DNA of 64,000 nucleotides from Pohlia nutans (lineage: Eukaryota > Streptophyta > Bryopsida > Bryales > Mniaceae). Position numbers and translations under genes: made by a program. Positions 28,331-42,925 of the stretch are shown one piece after another (positions within the stretch are counted from its first letter, which is position 1; each line of letters opens with the position of its first letter). Location of the stretch: assembly GCA_022496805.1 (NCBI GenBank), contig CM040104.1:7477650-7541649 (forward strand). Reading direction: 5' to 3'. Under the pieces are notes generated by a model. It did not search any database, was not told the DNA's origin, and saw only the letters and a program-made list of their open reading frames with translations.

Positions 28331-31300
28331 AACCATGTAATATGCCTTTCACGATGTACTACCATCGTCAAAATGATATGAGGCATGTGTTTTATATAAG
28401 ATATTACCATATAAATATATCTCTAGCTGAAACAACTATGGAATATCTAGATGTACTACCATCATCCAAATGATATCACGCATGTGTTTTATATTAGATA
28501 CTACCATATAAGTATATTTTTAGCTGAAACAACCATGTAATATGCCTTTCACGATGTACTACCATCATCAAAATGATATGACGCATGTGTTCTATATTAG
28601 TTACTACCATATAAATATATGTCTAGCTAAAACAACTATGGAATATGCCTTTGACGTTGTACTACCATCATCAAAATGATATAATGCATGTGTTTTATAT
28701 TAGATACTACCATACAAATATATCTTTAGCAAAAACAACTTTGGAATATGCCTTTCACGATGTACTACCATCATCCAAATGATATAACTCATGTGTTTTA
28801 TATTAGATATTACCATATAAATATATCTTTAGCGGAATTAACTATGGAATATGCCTTTCACGATGCACTACCATCATCCAAATGATATCACGCATGTGTT
28901 TTATATTAGATACTACCATATAAATAAATCTCTATCTAAAACAACCATGGAATATGCCCTTCACGATGTACTGCCATCATCAAAATGATATGACGCATGT
29001 GTTTTATATTAGATATTACCATATAAATATATCTCTAGCTAAATCAATTATGGAATATGCCATTCACGTTGTACAACCATCATCCAAATGATATAACGCA
29101 TGTGTTTTATATTAAATACTCCCATATAAATATATCTTTAGCTGAAATAACCAATGTAATATGCCTTTCACGATGTACTACCATCATCCAAATGATATGA
29201 CGCATGTGTTTTATATTAGCTATTACCATATAAATATATCTTTAGCTGAAACAACTACGGAATATGCCTTTCAGGATGTACTACCATCATCCAAATGATA
29301 TCAGGAATGTGTTTTATATTAGATACTACCATATAAATATATCTTTAGCTGAAACAAGTACGGAATATGCCTTTCAGGATGTACTACCATCATCCAAATG
29401 ATATCACTGATGTGTTTTATATTAGATAGTACCATATAAATTTATCTTTAGCTGAAACAACCATGTAATATGCCTTTCACGATGTACTACCATCGTCAAA
29501 ATGATATGAGGCATGTGTTTTATATTAGATATTACCATATAAATATATGTCTAGCTGAAACAACTATGGAATATCTAGATGTACTACCATCATCCAAATG
29601 ATATCACGCATTTGTTTTATATTAGATACTACCATATAAGTATATTTTTAGCTGAAACAACCATGTAATATGCCTTTCACGATGTACTACCATCATCAAA
29701 ATGATATGACGCATGTGTTCTATATTAGTTACTACCATATAAATATATCTCTAGCTGAAACAACTATGGAATATCCCTTTCACGATGTACTACCATCATC
29801 CAAATCATATCACGCATGTGTTTTATATTAGATAATTCCATATAAATATATCTCTATCTAAAACAACCATGGAATATGCCTTTCACGATGTACTACCATC
29901 ATCAAAATGATATGACGCATGTATTTTATATTAGATATTACCATCTAATTATATCTCTAGCTAAATCAATTATGGAATATGCCTTTCATGTTGTACAACC
30001 ATCATCCAAATGATATAACGCATGTGTTTTATATTAGATACTACCATATAAATATATCTTTAGCTGAAACAACCAATGTAATATGCCTTTCACGATGTAC
30101 TACCATCACCAAAATGATATGACGCATGTGTTTTATATTAAATATTACCATCTAATTATATCTCTAGCTAATCCAATTATAGAATATGCCTTTCACGTTG
30201 TACAACCATCATCCAAATGATATAACGCATGTGTTTTATATTAGATACTACTATATAAATATATCTTTAGCAGAATTAACTATGGAATATGCCTGTCACG
30301 ATGTACTACCATCATCCAAATGATATCAGGCATGTGTATTATATTAGATACTACCATATAAATATATCTTTAGCTGAAGCAACCATGTAATATGCCTTTT
30401 ACGATGTACTACCATCATCAAAATGATATAACGCATGTGTTTTATATTAGATACTACCATATAAATATATCTTTAGCAAAAACAACTATGGAATATGCCT
30501 TTCACGATGTACTACCATCATCCAAATGATATAACTCATGTGTTTTATATTAGATACTACCATACAAATATATCTTTTCCCGAAACAACTACGGAATATG
30601 CCTTTCACGATGTACTACCATCATACAAATGATATCACGCATTTGTTTTATATTAGATACTACCATATAAATATATCTTTAGCTGAAACAACTACGGAAT
30701 ATGCCTTTCAGGATGTACTACCATCTTTCAAATGATATCAGGAATGTGTTTTATATTAGATACTACCATATAAATATATCTTTAGCTGAAACAACTACGG
30801 AATATGCCTTTGAGGATGTACTACCATCATCCAAATGATATATTCCATGTGTTTTATATTAGATACTACCATATAAATATATCTTTAGCAGAAACAACTA
30901 TGAAATATGCCTTTCACGATGTACTACCATCATCCAAATGATATATCGCATGTGTTTTATATTAGATACTACTATATAAATATATCTTTAGCAGAATTAA
31001 CTATGGAATATGCCTGTCACGATGTACTACCATCATCCAAATGATATCAGGCATGTGTTTTATATTAGATACTACCATATAAATATATCTTTAGCTGAAG
31101 CAACCATGTAATATGCCTTTTACGATGTACTACCATCATCAAAATGATATAACGCATGTGTTTTATATTAGATACTACCATATAAATATATCTTTAGCAA
31201 AAACAACTATGGAATATGCCTTTCACGATGTACTACCATCATCCAAATGATATAACTCATGTGTTTTATATTAGATACTACCATACAAATATATCTTTTC

Positions 31301-32955
31301 CCGAAACAACTATGGAATATGCCTTTCACGATGTACTACCATCATACAAATGATATCACGCATTTGTTTTATATTAGATACTACCATATAAATATATCTT
31401 TAGCTGAAACAACTACGGAATATGCCTTTCAGGATGTACTACCATCTTTCAAATGATATCAGGAATGTGTTTTATATTAGATACTACCATATAAATATAT
31501 CTTTAGCTGAAACAACTACGGAATATGCCTTTGAGGATGTACTACCATCATCCAAATGATATATTGCATGTGTTTTATATTAGATACTACCATATAAATA
31601 TATCTTTAGCAGAATTAACTATGGAATATGCCTTTCACGATGTACTACCATCATCCAAATGATATCACGCATGTGTTTTATATTAGATACTACCATATAA
31701 ATATATCTTTAGCTGAAGCAACCATGTAATATGCCTTTTACGATGTACTACCAGCATCAAAAAGATATGACGCATGTGTTTTATATTAGATATTACCATA
31801 TAAATATATCTCTAGCTGAAACAACTATGGAATATGCCTTTCCCGATGTACTACCATCATCAAAATGATATAACGCATGTGTTTTATATTAGATACTACC
31901 ATATAAGTATATCTTTAGCAAAAACAACTATGGAATATGCCTTTCACGATATACTACCATCATCCAAATGATATAACTCATGTGTTTTATATTAGATACT
32001 ACCATACAAATATATCTTTACCCGAAACAACTATGGAATATGCCTTTCACGATGTACTACCATCATCCAAATAATATCAGGAATGTGTTTTATATTAGAT
32101 ACTACCATATAAATATATCTTTAGCTGAAACAACTACGGAATATGCCTTTGAGGATGTACTACCTTAATCCAAATGATATATCGCATGTGTTTTATATTA
32201 GATACTACCATATAAATATATCTTTAGCAGAGTTAACTATGGAATATGCCTTTCACGATGTACTACCATCATCCAAATGATATCACGCATTTGTTTTATA
32301 TTAGAGACTACCATATAAATATATCTTTAGCTGAAACAACCATGTAATATGCCTTTTACGATGTACTACCAGCATCAAAAAGATATGACGCATGTGTTTT
32401 ATATTAGATACTACCATATAAATATATCTTTAGCTGAAACAACTACGGAATATGCCTTTCAGGATGTACTACCATCATCCAAATGATATCAGGAATGTGT
32501 TTTATATTAGATACTACCATATAAATATATCTTTAGCAGAATTAACTATGGAATATGCCTTTCACGATATACTACCATCATCAAAATGATATAACGCATG
32601 TGTTTTATATTAGATACTACCATATAAATATATCTTTAGCAAAAACAACTATGGAATATGCCTTTCACGATGTACTACCATCATCCAAATGATATAACTC
32701 ATGTGTTTTATATAAGATACTACCATACAAATATATCTTTACCCGAAACAACTATGGAATATGCCTTTCACGATGTACTACCATCATCCAAATGATATCA
32801 GGAATGTGTTTTATATTAGATACTACAATATAAATATATCTTTAGCTGAAACAACTACGGAATATGCCTTTGAGGAGGAACTACCTTAATACAAATGATA
32901 TATCGCATGTGTTTTATATTAGATACTACCATATAAATATATCTTTAGCTGAAAC
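28331..32955. repeat. Domain B HOR unit U1 (4,625 bp, 45 monomers)
   Basis: Units are anchored on AACCATGTAATATGCC followed by CGTCAAAATGATATGAGG and ATATAAGATATTACC. U1 runs from that anchor to its return at 32956. The length fits 45 x 103 = 4,635, minus 12 for two 97-bp monomers (28444, 29572), plus 2 for two 104-bp monomers (29151, 30071). It has two tandem copies of the 7-monomer block (about 30227-31558) and lacks the 7-monomer segment found just before the anchor in B0 and U2. Confidence 0.88.
30227..31558. repeat. 7-monomer tandem duplication in U1
   Basis: The domain A 7-monomer block is present here in two tandem copies (period 721 bp, paired monomers at 30528 and 31249). The first copy differs from domain A by AACTACGG for AACTATGG at 30588, a change shared by the equivalent first copies in U2, U4 and domain C. 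Confidence 0.87.
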
Positions 32956-35900
32956 AACCATGTAATATGCCTTTCACGATGTACTACCATCGTCAAAATG
33001 ATATGAGGCATGTGTTTTATATAAGATATTACCATATAAATATATCTCTAGCTGAAACAACTATGGAATATCTAGATGTACTACCATCATCCAAATGATA
33101 TCACGCATGTGTTTTATATTAGATACTACCATATAAGTATATTTTTAGCTGAAACAACCATGTAATATGCCTTTCACGATGTACTACCATCATCAAAATG
33201 ATATGACGCATGTGTTCTATATTAGTTACTACCATATAAATATATGTCTAGCTAAAACAACTATGGAATATGCCTTTGACGTTGTACTACCATCATCAAA
33301 ATGATATAATGCATGTGTTTTATATTAGATACTACCATACAAATATATCTTTAGCAAAAACAACTTTGGAATATGCCTTTCACGATGTACTACCATCATC
33401 CAAATGATATAACTCATGTGTTTTATATTAGATATTACCATATAAATATATCTTTAGCGGAATTAACTATGGAATATGCCTTTCACGATGCACTACCATC
33501 ATCCAAATGATATCACGCATGTGTTTTATATTAGATACTACCATATAAATAAATCTCTATCTAAAACAACCATGGAATATGCCCTTCACGATGTACTGCC
33601 ATCATCAAAATGATATGACGCATGTGTTTTATATTAGATATTACCATATAAATATATCTCTAGCTAAATCAATTATGGAATATGCCATTCACGTTGTACA
33701 ACCATCATCCAAATGATATAACGCATGTGTTTTATATTAAATACTCCCATATAAATATATCTTTAGCTGAAATAACCAATGTAATATGCCTTTCACGATG
33801 TACTACCATCATCCAAATGATATGACGCATGTGTTTTATATTAGCTATTACCATATAAATATATCTTTAGCTGAAACAACTACGGAATATGCCTTTCAGG
33901 ATGTACTACCATCATCCAAATGATATCAGGAATGTGTTTTATATTAGATACTACCATATAAATATATCTTTAGCTGAAACAAGTACGGAATATGCCTTTC
34001 AGGATGTACTACCATCATCCAAATGATATCACTGATGTGTTTTATATTAGATAGTACCATATAAATTTATCTTTAGCTGAAACAACCATGTAATATGCCT
34101 TTCACGATGTACTACCATCGTCAAAATGATATGAGGCATGTGTTTTATATTAGATATTACCATATAAATATATGTCTAGCTGAAACAACTATGGAATATC
34201 TAGATGTACTACCATCATCCAAATGATATCACGCATTTGTTTTATATTAGATACTACCATATAAGTATATTTTTAGCTGAAACAACCATGTAATATGCCT
34301 TTCACGATGTACTACCATCATCAAAATGATATGACGCATGTGTTCTATATTAGTTACTACCATATAAATATATCTCTAGCTGAAACAACTATGGAATATC
34401 CCTTTCACGATGTACTACCATCATCCAAATCATATCACGCATGTGTTTTATATTAGATAATTCCATATAAATATATCTCTATCTAAAACAACCATGGAAT
34501 ATGCCTTTCACGATGTACTACCATCATCAAAATGATATGACGCATGTATTTTATATTAGATATTACCATCTAATTATATCTCTAGCTAAATCAATTATGG
34601 AATATGCCTTTCATGTTGTACAACCATCATCCAAATGATATAACGCATGTGTTTTATATTAGATACTACCATATAAATATATCTTTAGCTGAAACAACCA
34701 ATGTAATATGCCTTTCACGATGTACTACCATCACCAAAATGATATGACGCATGTGTTTTATATTAAATATTACCATCTAATTATATCTCTAGCTAATCCA
34801 ATTATAGAATATGCCTTTCACGTTGTACAACCATCATCCAAATGATATAACGCATGTGTTTTATATTAGATACTACTATATAAATATATCTTTAGCAGAA
34901 TTAACTATGGAATATGCCTGTCACGATGTACTACCATCATCCAAATGATATCAGGCATGTGTATTATATTAGATACTACCATATAAATATATCTTTAGCT
35001 GAAGCAACCATGTAATATGCCTTTTACGATGTACTACCATCATCAAAATGATATAACGCATGTGTTTTATATTAGATACTACCATATAAATATATCTTTA
35101 GCAAAAACAACTATGGAATATGCCTTTCACGATGTACTACCATCATCCAAATGATATAACTCATGTGTTTTATATTAGATACTACCATACAAATATATCT
35201 TTTCCCGAAACAACTACGGAATATGCCTTTCACGATGTACTACCATCATACAAATGATATCACGCATTTGTTTTATATTAGATACTACCATATAAATATA
35301 TCTTTAGCTGAAACAACTACGGAATATGCCTTTCAGGATGTACTACCATCTTTCAAATGATATCAGGAATGTGTTTTATATTAGATACTACCATATAAAT
35401 ATATCTTTAGCTGAAACAACTACGGAATATGCCTTTGAGGATGTACTACCATCATCCAAATGATATATTCCATGTGTTTTATATTAGATACTACCATATA
35501 AATATATCTTTAGCAGAAACAACTATGAAATATGCCTTTCACGATGTACTACCATCATCCAAATGATATATCGCATGTGTTTTATATTAGATACTACTAT
35601 ATAAATATATCTTTAGCAGAATTAACTATGGAATATGCCTGTCACGATGTACTACCATCATCCAAATGATATCAGGCATGTGTTTTATATTAGATACTAC
35701 CATATAAATATATCTTTAGCTGAAGCAACCATGTAATATGCCTTTTACGATGTACTACCATCATCAAAATGATATAACGCATGTGTTTTATATTAGATAC
35801 TACCATATAAATATATCTTTAGCAAAAACAACTATGGAATATGCCTTTCACGATGTACTACCATCATCCAAATGATATAACTCATGTGTTTTATATTAGA

Positions 35901-38301
35901 TACTACCATACAAATATATCTTTTCCCGAAACAACTATGGAATATGCCTTTCACGATGTACTACCATCATACAAATGATATCACGCATTTGTTTTATATT
36001 AGATACTACCATATAAATATATCTTTAGCTGAAACAACTACGGAATATGCCTTTCAGGATGTACTACCATCTTTCAAATGATATCAGGAATGTGTTTTAT
36101 ATTAGATACTACCATATAAATATATCTTTAGCTGAAACAACTACGGAATATGCCTTTGAGGATGTACTACCATCATCCAAATGATATATTGCATGTGTTT
36201 TATATTAGATACTACCATATAAATATATCTTTAGCAGAATTAACTATGGAATATGCCTTTCACGATGTACTACCATCATCCAAATGATATCACGCATGTG
36301 TTTTATATTAGATACTACCATATAAATATATCTTTAGCTGAAGCAACCATGTAATATGCCTTTTACGATGTACTACCAGCATCAAAAAGATATGACGCAT
36401 GTGTTTTATATTAGATATTACCATATAAATATATCTCTAGCTGAAACAACTATGGAATATGCCTTTCCCGATGTACTACCATCATCAAAATGATATAACG
36501 CATGTGTTTTATATTAGATACTACCATATAAGTATATCTTTAGCAAAAACAACTATGGAATATGCCTTTCACGATATACTACCATCATCCAAATGATATA
36601 ACTCATGTGTTTTATATTAGATACTACCATACAAATATATCTTTACCCGAAACAACTATGGAATATGCCTTTCACGATGTACTACCATCATCCAAATAAT
36701 ATCAGGAATGTGTTTTATATTAGATACTACCATATAAATATATCTTTAGCTGAAACAACTACGGAATATGCCTTTGAGGATGTACTACCTTAATCCAAAT
36801 GATATATCGCATGTGTTTTATATTAGATACTACCATATAAATATATCTTTAGCAGAGTTAACTATGGAATATGCCTTTCACGATGTACTACCATCATCCA
36901 AATGATATCACGCATTTGTTTTATATTAGAGACTACCATATAAATATATCTTTAGCTGAAACAACCATGTAATATGCCTTTTACGATGTACTACCAGCAT
37001 CAAAAAGATATGACGCATGTGTTTTATATTAGATACTACCATATAAATATATCTTTAGCTGAAACAACTACGGAATATGCCTTTCAGGATGTACTACCAT
37101 CATCCAAATGATATCAGGAATGTGTTTTATATTAGATACTACCATATAAATATATCTTTAGCAGAATTAACTATGGAATATGCCTTTCACGATATACTAC
37201 CATCATCAAAATGATATAACGCATGTGTTTTATATTAGATACTACCATATAAATATATCTTTAGCAAAAACAACTATGGAATATGCCTTTCACGATGTAC
37301 TACCATCATCCAAATGATATAACTCATGTGTTTTATATAAGATACTACCATACAAATATATCTTTACCCGAAACAACTATGGAATATGCCTTTCACGATG
37401 TACTACCATCATCCAAATGATATCAGGAATGTGTTTTATATTAGATACTACAATATAAATATATCTTTAGCTGAAACAACTACGGAATATGCCTTTGAGG
37501 AGGAACTACCTTAATACAAATGATATATCGCATGTGTTTTATATTAGATACTACCATATAAATATATCTTTAGCAGAATTAACTATGGAATATGCCTTTC
37601 ACGATGTACTACTATCATCCAAATGATATCACGCATGTGTTTTATATTAGATACTACCATATAAATATATCTTTAGCTGAAGCAACCATGTAATATGCCT
37701 TTTACAATGTACTACCAGCATCAAAAAGATATGACGCATGTGTTTTATATTAGATACTACCATGTAAATATATCTCTAGCTGAAACAACTATGGAATATG
37801 CCTTTCATGATATACTACCATCATCAAAATGATATAACGAATGTGTTTTATATTAGATACTACCATATTAATATATCTTTAGCAAAAACAACTATGGAAT
37901 ATGCCATTCACGATGTACTACCATTACCTAAATGATATAACTCATGTGTTTTATATTAGATACTACCATACAAATATATCTTTACCCGAAACAATTATGG
38001 AATATGCCTTTCACCATGTACTACCATCATCCAAATGATATAACGCATGTGTTTTATATTAGATACTACCATATAAATATATCTTTAGCTGAAACAAGTA
38101 TGGAATATGCCTTTCAGGATGTACTACCATCATCCAAATGATATCAGGAATGTGTTTTATATTAGATACTACCATATAAATATATCTTTAGCTGAAACAA
38201 GTACGGAATATGCCTTTCAGGATGTACTACCATCATCCAAATGATATCACTCATGTGTTTTATATTAGATACTACCATATAAATATATCTTTAGCTGAAA
38301 C
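32956..38301. repeat. Domain B HOR unit U2 (5,346 bp, 52 monomers)
   Basis: U2 follows U1 with offset 4,625 as far as about 37529 and looks near-identical over that length. It then has 7 further monomers before the next anchor, so its length is 4,625 + 721. That extra segment matches 27560-28280 in B0 (offset 9,971). It includes the pair CATGTAAATATATCTC (37760 region) and CCATATTAATATATC (37863 region), and GAAACAAGTATGG at 38092 where B0 has GTACGG. Confidence 0.88.
34852..36183. repeat. 7-monomer tandem duplication in U2
   Basis: Same two-copy block as in U1, shifted by 4,625 bp (paired monomers at 35153 and 35874). U3 and U4 each keep only one copy, so copy number of this block varies between neighbouring HOR units. 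Confidence 0.87.
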
Positions 38302-41300
38302 AACCATGTAATATGCCTTTCACGATGTACTACCATCGTCAAAATGATATGAGGCATGTGTTTTATATAAGATATTACCATATAAATATATCTCTAGCTG
38401 AAACAACTATGGAATATCTAGATGTACTACCATCATCCAAATGATATCACGCATGTGTTTTATATTAGATACTACCATATAAGTATATTTTTAGCTGAAA
38501 CAACCATGTAATATGCCTTTCACGATGTACTACCATCATCAAAATGATATGACGCATGTGTTCTATATTAGTTACTACCATATAAATATATGTCTAGCTA
38601 AAACAACTATGGAATATGCCTTTGACGTTGTACTACCATCATCAAAATGATATAATGCATGTGTTTTATATTAGATACTACCATACAAATATATCTTTAG
38701 CAAAAACAACTTTGGAATATGCCTTTCACGATGTACTACCATCATCCAAATGATATAACTCATGTGTTTTATATTAGATATTACCATATAAATATATCTT
38801 TAGCGGAATTAACTATGGAATATGCCTTTCACGATGTACTACCATCATCCAAATGATATCACGCATGTGTATTATATAAGATACTACCATATAAATATAT
38901 CTTTAGCTGAAACAAGTACGGAATATGCCTTTCAGGATGTACTACCATCATCCAAATGATATCAGGAATGTGTTTTATATTAGATACTACCATATAAATA
39001 TATCTTTAGCTGAAACAACCATTTAATATGCCTTTCACGATGTACTACCATCATCCAAATGATATCAGGAATGTGTTTTATATTAGATACTACCATATAA
39101 ATATATCTTTAGCTGAAACAACCATTTAATATGCCTTTCACGATGTACTACCATCGTCAAAATGATATGAGGCATGTGTTTTATATTAGATATTACCATA
39201 TAAATATATCTCTAGCTGAAACAACTATGGAATATCTAGATGTACTACCATCATCCAAATGATATGACGCATGTGTTTTATATTAGATACTACCATATAA
39301 GTATATTTTTAGCTGAAACAACCATGTAATATGCCTTTCACGATGTACTACCATCATCAAAATGATATGACGCATGTGTTCTATATTAGTTACTACCATA
39401 TAAATATATCTCTAGCTGAAACAACTATGGAATATCCCTTTCACGATGTACTACCATCATCCAAATCATATCACGCATGTGTTTTATATTAGATAATTCC
39501 ATATAAATATATCTCTATCTAAAACAACCATGGAATATGCCTTTCACGATGAGGTACCATCATCAAAATGATATGACGCATGTGTTTTATATTAGATATT
39601 ACCATCTAATTATATCTCTAGCTAAATCAATTATGGAATATGCCTTTCATGTTGTACAACCATCATCCAAATGATATCACGCATTTGTTTTATATTAGAT
39701 ACTACCATATAAGTATATTTTTAGCTGAAACAACCATGTAATATGCCTTTCACGATGTACTACCATCATCAAAATGATATGACGCATGTGTTCTATATTA
39801 GTTACTACCATATAAATATATCTCTAGCTGAAACAACTATGGAATATCCCTTTCACGATGTACTACCATCATCCAAATCATATCACGCATGTGTTTTATA
39901 TTAGATAATTCCATATAAATATATCTCTATCTAAAACAACCATGGAATATGCCTTTCACGATGTACTACCATCATCAAAATGATATGACGCATGTGTTTT
40001 ATATTAGATATTACCATCTAATTATATCTCTAGCTAAATCAATTATGGAATATGCCTTTCATGTTGTACAACCATCATCCAAGTGATATAACGCATGTGT
40101 TTTATATTAGATACTACCATATAAATATATCTTTAGCTGAAACAACCAATGTAATATGCCTTTCACGATGTACTACCATCACCAAAATGATATGACGCAT
40201 GTGTTTTATATTAAATATTACCATCTAATTATATCTCTAGCTAATCCAATTATAGAATATGCCTTTCACGTTGTACAACCATCATCCAAATGATATAACG
40301 CATGTGTTTTATATTAGATACTACTATATAAATATATCTTTAGCAGAATTAACTATGGAATATGCCTGTCACGATGTACTACCATCATCCAAATGATATC
40401 AGGCATGTGTTTTATATTAGATACTACCATATAAATATATCTTTAGCTGAAGCAACCATGTAATATGCCTTTTACGATGTACTACCATCATCAAAATGAT
40501 ATAACGCATGTGTTTTATATTAGATACTACTATATAAATATATCTTTAGCAAAAACAACTATGGAATATCCCTTTCACGATGTACTACCATCATCCAAAT
40601 GATATAACTCATGTGTTTTATATTAGATACTACCATACAAATATATCTTTTCCCGAAACAACTATGGAATATGCCTTTCACGATGTACTACCATCATACA
40701 AATGATATCACGCATTTGTTTTATATTAGATACTACCATATAAATATATCTTTAGCTGAAACAACTACGGAATATGCCTTTCAGGATGTACTACCATCTT
40801 TCAAATGATATCAGGAATGTGTTTTATATTAGATACTACCATATAAATATATCTTTAGCTGAAACAACTACGGAATATGCCTTTGAGGATGTACTACCAT
40901 CATCCAAATGATATATTGCATGTGTTTTATATTAGATACTACCATATAAATATATCTTTAGCAGAATTAACTATGGAATATGCCTTTCACGATGTACTAC
41001 CATCATCCAAATGATATCACGCATGTGTTTTATATTAGATACTACCATATAAATATATCTTTAGCTGAAGCAACCATGTAATATGCCTTTTACGATGTAC
41101 TACCAGCATCAAAAAGATATGACGCATGTGTTTTATATTAGATATTACCATATAAATATATCTCTAGCTGAAACAACTATGGAATATGCCTTTCCCGATG
41201 TACTACCATCATCAAAATGATATAACGCATGTGTTTTATATTAGATACTACCATATAAGTATATCTTTAGCAAAAACAACTATGGAATATGCCTTTCACG

Positions 41301-42925
41301 ATATACTACCATCATCCAAATGATATAACTCATGTGTTTTATATTAGATACTACCATACAAATATATCTTTACCCGAAACAACTATGGAATATGCCTTTC
41401 ACGATGTACTACCATCATCCAAATAATATCAGGAATGTGTTTTATATTAGATACTACCATATAAATATATCTTTAGCTGAAACAACTACGGAATATGCCT
41501 TTGAGGATGTACTACCTTAATCCAAATGATATATCGCATGTGTTTTATATTAGATACTACCATATAAATATATCTTTAGCAGAGTTAACTATGGAATATG
41601 CCTTTCACGATGTACTACCATCATCCAAATGATATCACGCATTTGTTTTATATTAGAGACTACCATATAAATATATCTTTAGCTGAAACAACCATGTAAT
41701 ATGCCTTTTACGATGTACTACCAGCATCAAAAAGATATGACGCATGTGTTTTATATTAGATACTACCATATAAATATATCTTTAGCTGAAACAACTACGG
41801 AATATGCCTTTCAGGATGTACTACCATCATCCAAATGATATCAGGAATGTGTTTTATATTAGATACTACCATATAAATATATCTTTAGCAGAATTAACTA
41901 TGGAATATGCCTTTCACGATATACTACCATCATCAAAATGATATAACGCATGTGTTTTATATTAGATACTACCATATAAATATATCTTTAGCAAAAACAA
42001 CTATGGAATATGCCTTTCACGATGTACTACCATCATCCAAATGATATAACTCATGTGTTTTATATAAGATACTACCATACAAATATATCTTTACCCGAAA
42101 CAACTATGGAATATGCCTTTCATGATGTACTACCATCATCCAAATGATATCAGGAATGTGTTTTATATTAGATACTACAATATAAATATATCTTTAGCTG
42201 AAACAACTACGGAATATGCCTTTGAGGAGGAACTACCTTAATACAAATGATATATCGCATGTGTTTTATATTAGATACTACCATATAAATATATCTTTAG
42301 CTGAAGCAACCATGTAATATGCCTTTTACAATGTACTACCAGCATCAAAAAGATATGACGCATGTGTTTTATATTAGATACTACCATGTAAATATATCTC
42401 TAGCTGAAACAACTATGGAATATGCCTTTCATGATATACTACCATCATCAAAATGATATAACGAATGTGTTTTATATTAGATACTACCATATTAATATAT
42501 CTTTAGCAAAAACAACTATGGAATATGCCATTCACGATGTACTACCATTACCTAAATGATATAACTCATGTGTTTTATATTAGATACTACCATACAAATA
42601 TATCTTTACCCGAAACAATTATGGAATATGCCTTTCACCATGTACTACCATCATCCAAATGATATAACGCATGTGTTTTATATTAGATACTACCATATAA
42701 ATATATCTTTAGCTGAAACAAGTACGGAATATGCCTTTCAGGATGTACTACCATCATCCAAATGATATCAGGAATGTGTTTTATATTAGATACTACCATA
42801 TAAATATATCTTTAGCTGAAACAAGTACGGAATATGCCTTTCAGGATGTACTACCATCATCCAAATGATATCACTCATGTGTTTTATATTAGATACTACC
42901 ATATAAATATATCTTTAGCTGAAAC
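38302..42925. repeat. Domain B HOR unit U3 (4,624 bp, 45 monomers)
   Basis: U3 begins like the others but leaves U2 at about 38870 (CATGTGTATTATATAAG) and carries a different set of monomers until about 40000, including two adjacent AACCATTTAAT monomers (39013, 39116) and a 4-monomer tandem duplication (39299 to 39711). It then rejoins the common pattern with one copy of the 7-monomer block (40611 region) and lacks one monomer at about 42290. Length fits 45 monomers, minus 12 for two 97-bp forms, plus 1 for a single 104-bp form (about 40147). Confidence 0.86.
39240..40065. repeat. 4-monomer (412-bp) tandem duplication in U3
   Basis: The run AAGTATATTTTTAGC, GTGTTCTATATTAGTTAC, GGAATATCCC, GATAATTCC and CATCTAATTATATC occurs twice, 412 bp apart (39299 and 39711). 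The first copy carries CGATGAGGTACCATC with a KpnI-type GGTACC at 39553-39558, where the second has GATGTACTACC. The same pair recurs at 48548/48960 and 56452/56864. Confidence 0.83.

Noticed and set aside
39553..39558. GGTACC and GATATC sites as engineered cloning junctions.
   Set aside because: Both arise by single or double base changes in the monomer, recur at HOR-period positions, and have no vector-like flanks.
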